A DNA stretch of 7,596 nt, taken from positions 1 through 7,596 of the forward strand of contig RDYO01000109.1 in NCBI GenBank assembly GCA_004293385.1. Reading direction: 5' to 3'. A program made the position numbers and the translations under genes. Source of the DNA: Verrucomicrobiota bacterium (GTDB lineage Bacteria > Verrucomicrobiota > Verrucomicrobiia > Opitutales > UBA953). Positions 5,198 through 7,596 of the stretch are shown one piece after another (positions within the stretch are counted from its first letter, which is position 1; each line of letters begins with the position of its first letter). Below the pieces are notes generated by a model that was not told the origin of the DNA, made no database searches, and worked only from the letters and a program-made list of their open reading frames with translations.

Positions 5198-7015
5198 GTG
5201 GCATCATCGCCATGGATGTCACCTTCGCGCGCCCCCAGCAACACCGACGTACTCAAGGCCCAGCTCGGTCCGCTCGCCTGGGCGGAGCCCGTGCTCGACC
5301 GCTTCTTCAAGGTGCGAGCCTTCGATGCCTTCCTCGAGCGCATCCATGTCGCCGGCCGTCCGGATTTCTTCACGTCGGCGATGGAGCAGGCGGGCTTGAG
5401 CAACACGTGGAGCGACCGATGCCTGGCCCGAATCCCGCGCTCGGGCCCGTTGGTCGTCGTCGCCAATCATCCGCATGGTCTGGCCGACGGCCTGGTCGCG
5501 ATGGATTTCCTTCTCCGCGCCCGTCCGGATGCCTTGGTCGTCGGTAATCGCTGGCTCAGTCAGATTCCAGGCATCCGACCTTGGCTGATCGAGGTCAATC
5601 CCTTCAGTCCGGATGCGGCCGATCCGGGTAACATCGCGGGGACGCGTCGTATCCTGGCGCATCTGCGTGCGGGGGGCTGCGTCTTGACGTTCCCTTCCGG
5701 CGAGGTCTCCAGCCTGCGACTTAGGTCGCGCCGCGTTGATGATCCGGTCTGGTCGCCGCAGGTGGTGCGCATGGCGCGTAAGGTCGGCGCCTCGCTCCTG
5801 CCGCTACGGATCGAAGGCCGTAACTCCGGCCTCTTCCAGTCCTTCGGCTTGGTCCACCCCCGTCTGCGGACGATGCTGCTCCTGCGGGAGTTCCTTTATC
5901 ACCGGGGCAAGGTGATCCGGCTCCGCGCGGCCAATCCGGTCACGCCCGCCCAGCTGGCGGATCATCCGGATGACGAGGAGGCCACCAGCTTCCTGCGGCT
6001 ACGATGCGAACTGCTGACCAGCCGGGCCGAACAGGAGAAGGTCGTGCCTGCCAAGCCGGCGGCGCCGCAGGCTCCGATCATTCCGCCGGTCAACCCGGCC
6101 TTGCTCCGCGCGGAGCTGCAGAGCCTGCCGCCGGAGGATCTGCTCCTGACCAGCGGTGATTTCAAGGTCTACCGTTTCCTCGGCAAGGATCTCCCTCACA
6201 CCCTCCGTGAGATCGGACGTCTCCGGGAGACGACCTTCCGCTCCGTCTCCGAAGGCACGGGCCTCGATTGCGATCTGGACGCCTTCGATGCTTGGTACGA
6301 CCAGATGGTGCTCTGGGACGACAAGGCCTCGGCGATCGTCGGGGGGTATCGGCTCGGACCGACCGACCGCATCCTGCCGCTGCAAGGTAAGCACGGCCTC
6401 TACACCTCCACGCTCTTCGAGTTCAAGGGCGACTTCTTCCGCCGCATGGATCCCGCGCTCGAGATGGGCCGCTCGTTCATCCGGCAGGAATACCAGCGTA
6501 AGCCGACAAGCCTGCCGCTGCTCTGGCGGGGTATCGGGCGGTATGTCGTCCGTTTCCCGAAGTATCACCTGCTGTTCGGCCCGGTGAGCATCAATCCGGA
6601 ATACGGTCAGGCTTCCAAGGAACTCATCCTGTCCTACCTGAAGAATAACCGTTCCGCGGATGATCTCCTGCCGCTTGTCCGCGCGAAGAACCCGCCGCGT
6701 TCGATGAGCCTGCACGACGCCGACCTTGACGTGCTCCAGCGCTGCGCGTTCGACCTCGAGCATGTGTCCAGCCTCGTGAGCGACCTTGAGCCGGACGCCA
6801 AGGCCGTGCCGGTGCTGTTGAAGCATTATCTCAAGCTCAACGGTCGGCTCATCGCCTTCAACGTCGACGAAGGGTTCGGCGGCTGCCTGGACGGACTCAT
6901 CGTCGTGGACCTCACCCAGACGGACCCCAAACTGCTCGCCGCCTACATGGGCGACGAGGGCGCGCGCCAGTTCCTCGAATACCACGACTTCGACGGCGCC
7001 AAGGTGCGGGCATGA
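5198..7015 (+). CDS. Bifunctional acyltransferase, OlsF-like (PlsC-type domain plus OlsB-like N-acyltransferase)
   Basis: A 605-residue protein with two acyltransferase domains. Residues about 60-275 are a PlsC/lysophospholipid acyltransferase domain: VVVANHPHGLADG with H91 and D97 (the HPxGxxDG form seen in hemolysin-type members), VNPFSP at 133-138, FPSGEVS at 165-171 (equivalent of FPEG) and LPLRIEGRNSGLF at 201-213. A Pro/Ala-rich linker lies at about 283-300. Residues about 323-480 are a GNAT-like OlsB-type domain: REIGRLRETTFR, DLDAFDAWYDQMVLWDD, VGGYRLG and LEMGRSFIRQEYQRKP ... LLWRGIGRYV. The C-terminus (538-605) has LLKHYLKLNGRLIAFNVD and LDGLIVVDLTQ, typical of these fusions. The same order and length occur in OlsF, where the C-terminal half N-acylates ornithine with a 3-hydroxyacyl group and the N-terminal half adds the second acyl chain. 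The amino acid used here (ornithine, glycine or another) cannot be read. The protein is probably membrane-associated. The start is GTG 5198 or ATG 5216; neither has a Shine-Dalgarno. Confidence 0.85.
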   Translation: MASSPWMSPSRAPSNTDVLKAQLGPLAWAEPVLDRFFKVRAFDAFLERIHVAGRPDFFTSAMEQAGLSNTWSDRCLARIPRSGPLVVVANHPHGLADGLVAMDFLLRARPDALVVGNRWLSQIPGIRPWLIEVNPFSPDAADPGNIAGTRRILAHLRAGGCVLTFPSGEVSSLRLRSRRVDDPVWSPQVVRMARKVGASLLPLRIEGRNSGLFQSFGLVHPRLRTMLLLREFLYHRGKVIRLRAANPVTPAQLADHPDDEEATSFLRLRCELLTSRAEQEKVVPAKPAAPQAPIIPPVNPALLRAELQSLPPEDLLLTSGDFKVYRFLGKDLPHTLREIGRLRETTFRSVSEGTGLDCDLDAFDAWYDQMVLWDDKASAIVGGYRLGPTDRILPLQGKHGLYTSTLFEFKGDFFRRMDPALEMGRSFIRQEYQRKPTSLPLLWRGIGRYVVRFPKYHLLFGPVSINPEYGQASKELILSYLKNNRSADDLLPLVRAKNPPRSMSLHDADLDVLQRCAFDLEHVSSLVSDLEPDAKAVPVLLKHYLKLNGRLIAFNVDEGFGGCLDGLIVVDLTQTDPKLLAAYMGDEGARQFLEYHDFDGAKVRA

Positions 7016-7041
7016 AAAAGGGCGGACCTTGCGGTCCGCCC
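7015..7041 (-). terminator. Strong intrinsic terminator between convergent genes
   Basis: GGGCGGACC (7020-7028) and GGTCCGCCC (7033-7041) form a perfect 9-base-pair stem with loop TTGC. Five A residues (7015-7019) precede it, so on the minus strand the stem is followed by TTTTT. That makes a canonical rho-independent terminator for the metY-like gene, whose stop lies 22 bases away. Read on the plus strand it comes right after the acyltransferase stop but is followed by CTGATTGG, so it is less efficient in that direction, though it could still end both transcripts. Confidence 0.8.
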
Positions 7042-7063
7042 TGATTGGTCGATGCCGCGAGGC

Positions 7064-7596
7064 TCAGGCCTTGGCCAGCGCCTGCTCGAGGTCGGCGAGG
7101 ATGTCCTCGATGTCTTCGATGCCCACAGAGAGGCGGACGTAGTCGTCCGTCACGCCGGCGCTGTCGCGTTCTTCGGCGGTGAGCTGCGAGTGCGTCGTGG
7201 AGGCCGGGTGGATCGCCAGCGAGCGGGCGTCGCCGATGTTGGCGACGTGGCTGTGCAGCTGCAGGGCGTTGATGAACTTGCTGCCGCCTTCGAAACCCGA
7301 CTTGAGGCCGAAGCCGACCAGCGCGCCGAAGCCGTTGGTGAGGTATTTCTTGGCAAGGTCGTGGTATTTCGAGGACTTCAGGCCCGGATAGTTGGTCCAC
7401 TTCACCTTGGGGTGCGCTTCCAGGTACTGGGCGACCTTCAGGGCGTTGGAGCAGTGACGCTCCATGCGGAGGTGCAGGGTCTCGAGGCCCTGGAGGAGCA
7501 GGAACGAGTTGAAGGGCGAGAGGCAGCTGCCGACGTCGCGCAGGAACTGCAGGCGCATCTTCATGATGAACGCGATGTTGGCGCCGCCGGCGGGGG
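7064..7596 (-). CDS. metY: O-acetylhomoserine sulfhydrylase (MetY family), C-terminal part, cut by the window edge
   Basis: The minus-strand frame is open from the right edge to a TGA (complement of 7064-7066), giving about 177 residues. The Met encoded at 7562-7564 is internal; the frame continues upstream as PAGGANIAFI. Blocks typical of PLP-dependent Cys/Met metabolism enzymes of the MetY type are visible: MRLQFLRDVGSCLSPFNSFL, LLQGLETLHLRMERHCSNAL, WTNYPGLKSSKYHDLAKKYL, HVANIGDARSLAIHPASTTH and VRLSVGIEDIEDILADLEQA. HPASTTH and the Arg in VRLSVGIED belong to the substrate carboxylate-binding region. The enzyme condenses O-acetylhomoserine with sulfide, or with methanethiol, to give homocysteine or methionine. 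The PLP-binding lysine and N-terminal half, roughly 250 residues, lie outside the window. Related gamma-family enzymes (MetB, MetZ, MetC) are alternatives, but the LQGLETLHLRMERH and IHPASTTH wording favours MetY. Confidence 0.88.
   Translation of the reverse strand, partial: PAGGANIAFIMKMRLQFLRDVGSCLSPFNSFLLLQGLETLHLRMERHCSNALKVAQYLEAHPKVKWTNYPGLKSSKYHDLAKKYLTNGFGALVGFGLKSGFEGGSKFINALQLHSHVANIGDARSLAIHPASTTHSQLTAEERDSAGVTDDYVRLSVGIEDIEDILADLEQALAKA

Noticed and set aside
5999..6985. A 328-codon minus-strand frame opposite the acyltransferase gene.
   Set aside because: It shows no recognisable motifs and mirrors the codon bias of the plus-strand gene, which carries two complete acyltransferase motif sets.
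7561..7564. The Met encoded at 7562-7564 as the start of a short minus-strand gene.
   Set aside because: The frame stays open to the window edge and continues to look like the MetY family, so this Met is internal to a larger, truncated gene.

Overview
This is a GC-rich window of dense, ordinary-looking chromosomal genes with very short gaps. No stretch over 100 bases lacks a gene. Shine-Dalgarno signals are weak or absent at most starts. Together with a secreted ThuA-like protein, a long enolase-superfamily enzyme and an ornithine-lipid-type fused acyltransferase, this suggests a member of the Verrucomicrobiota (Opitutia-like) or a related PVC-group bacterium. That placement is inferred from gene content only. 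I see no rRNA, tRNA, CRISPR array, insertion sequence, integrase or phage gene.

Layout. Positions 1-81 hold the last 26 codons of a membrane protein, probably an MFS transporter. Six bases later, in the same frame, an enolase-superfamily enzyme begins (88-1494) with the residue pattern of the muconate lactonizing enzyme subgroup. A secreted ThuA-like protein follows (1547-2491), then a hairpin, then a complete MFS transporter (2558-3817). These four genes run left to right and look like a catabolic cluster for a sugar acid or another carbohydrate-derived acid. The substrate cannot be read from the sequence. A minus-strand EVE-domain gene (3807-4268) overlaps the end of the second transporter by 11 bases. 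Across an 83-base divergent gap, a TatD-family metal-dependent hydrolase starts (4352-5155), possibly on a leaderless transcript.

The gene at 5198-7015 is the most interesting. It is a two-domain protein with an N-terminal PlsC-like O-acyltransferase and a C-terminal OlsB-like N-acyltransferase joined by a Pro/Ala-rich linker. This is the architecture of OlsF, the bifunctional ornithine lipid synthase, so the organism may make a phosphorus-free aminolipid. A strong hairpin lies just after it, with a T-run on the minus strand. It then faces a minus-strand gene cut by the right edge (7064-7596), the C-terminal part of an O-acetylhomoserine sulfhydrylase (MetY).

I found no clearly undescribed multi-gene system. 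The points most worth following are the OlsF-like fusion, the extended enolase-family enzyme with its transporter and secreted ThuA partner, a GC-rich motif recurring in the short gaps, and the possibly leaderless tatD start.
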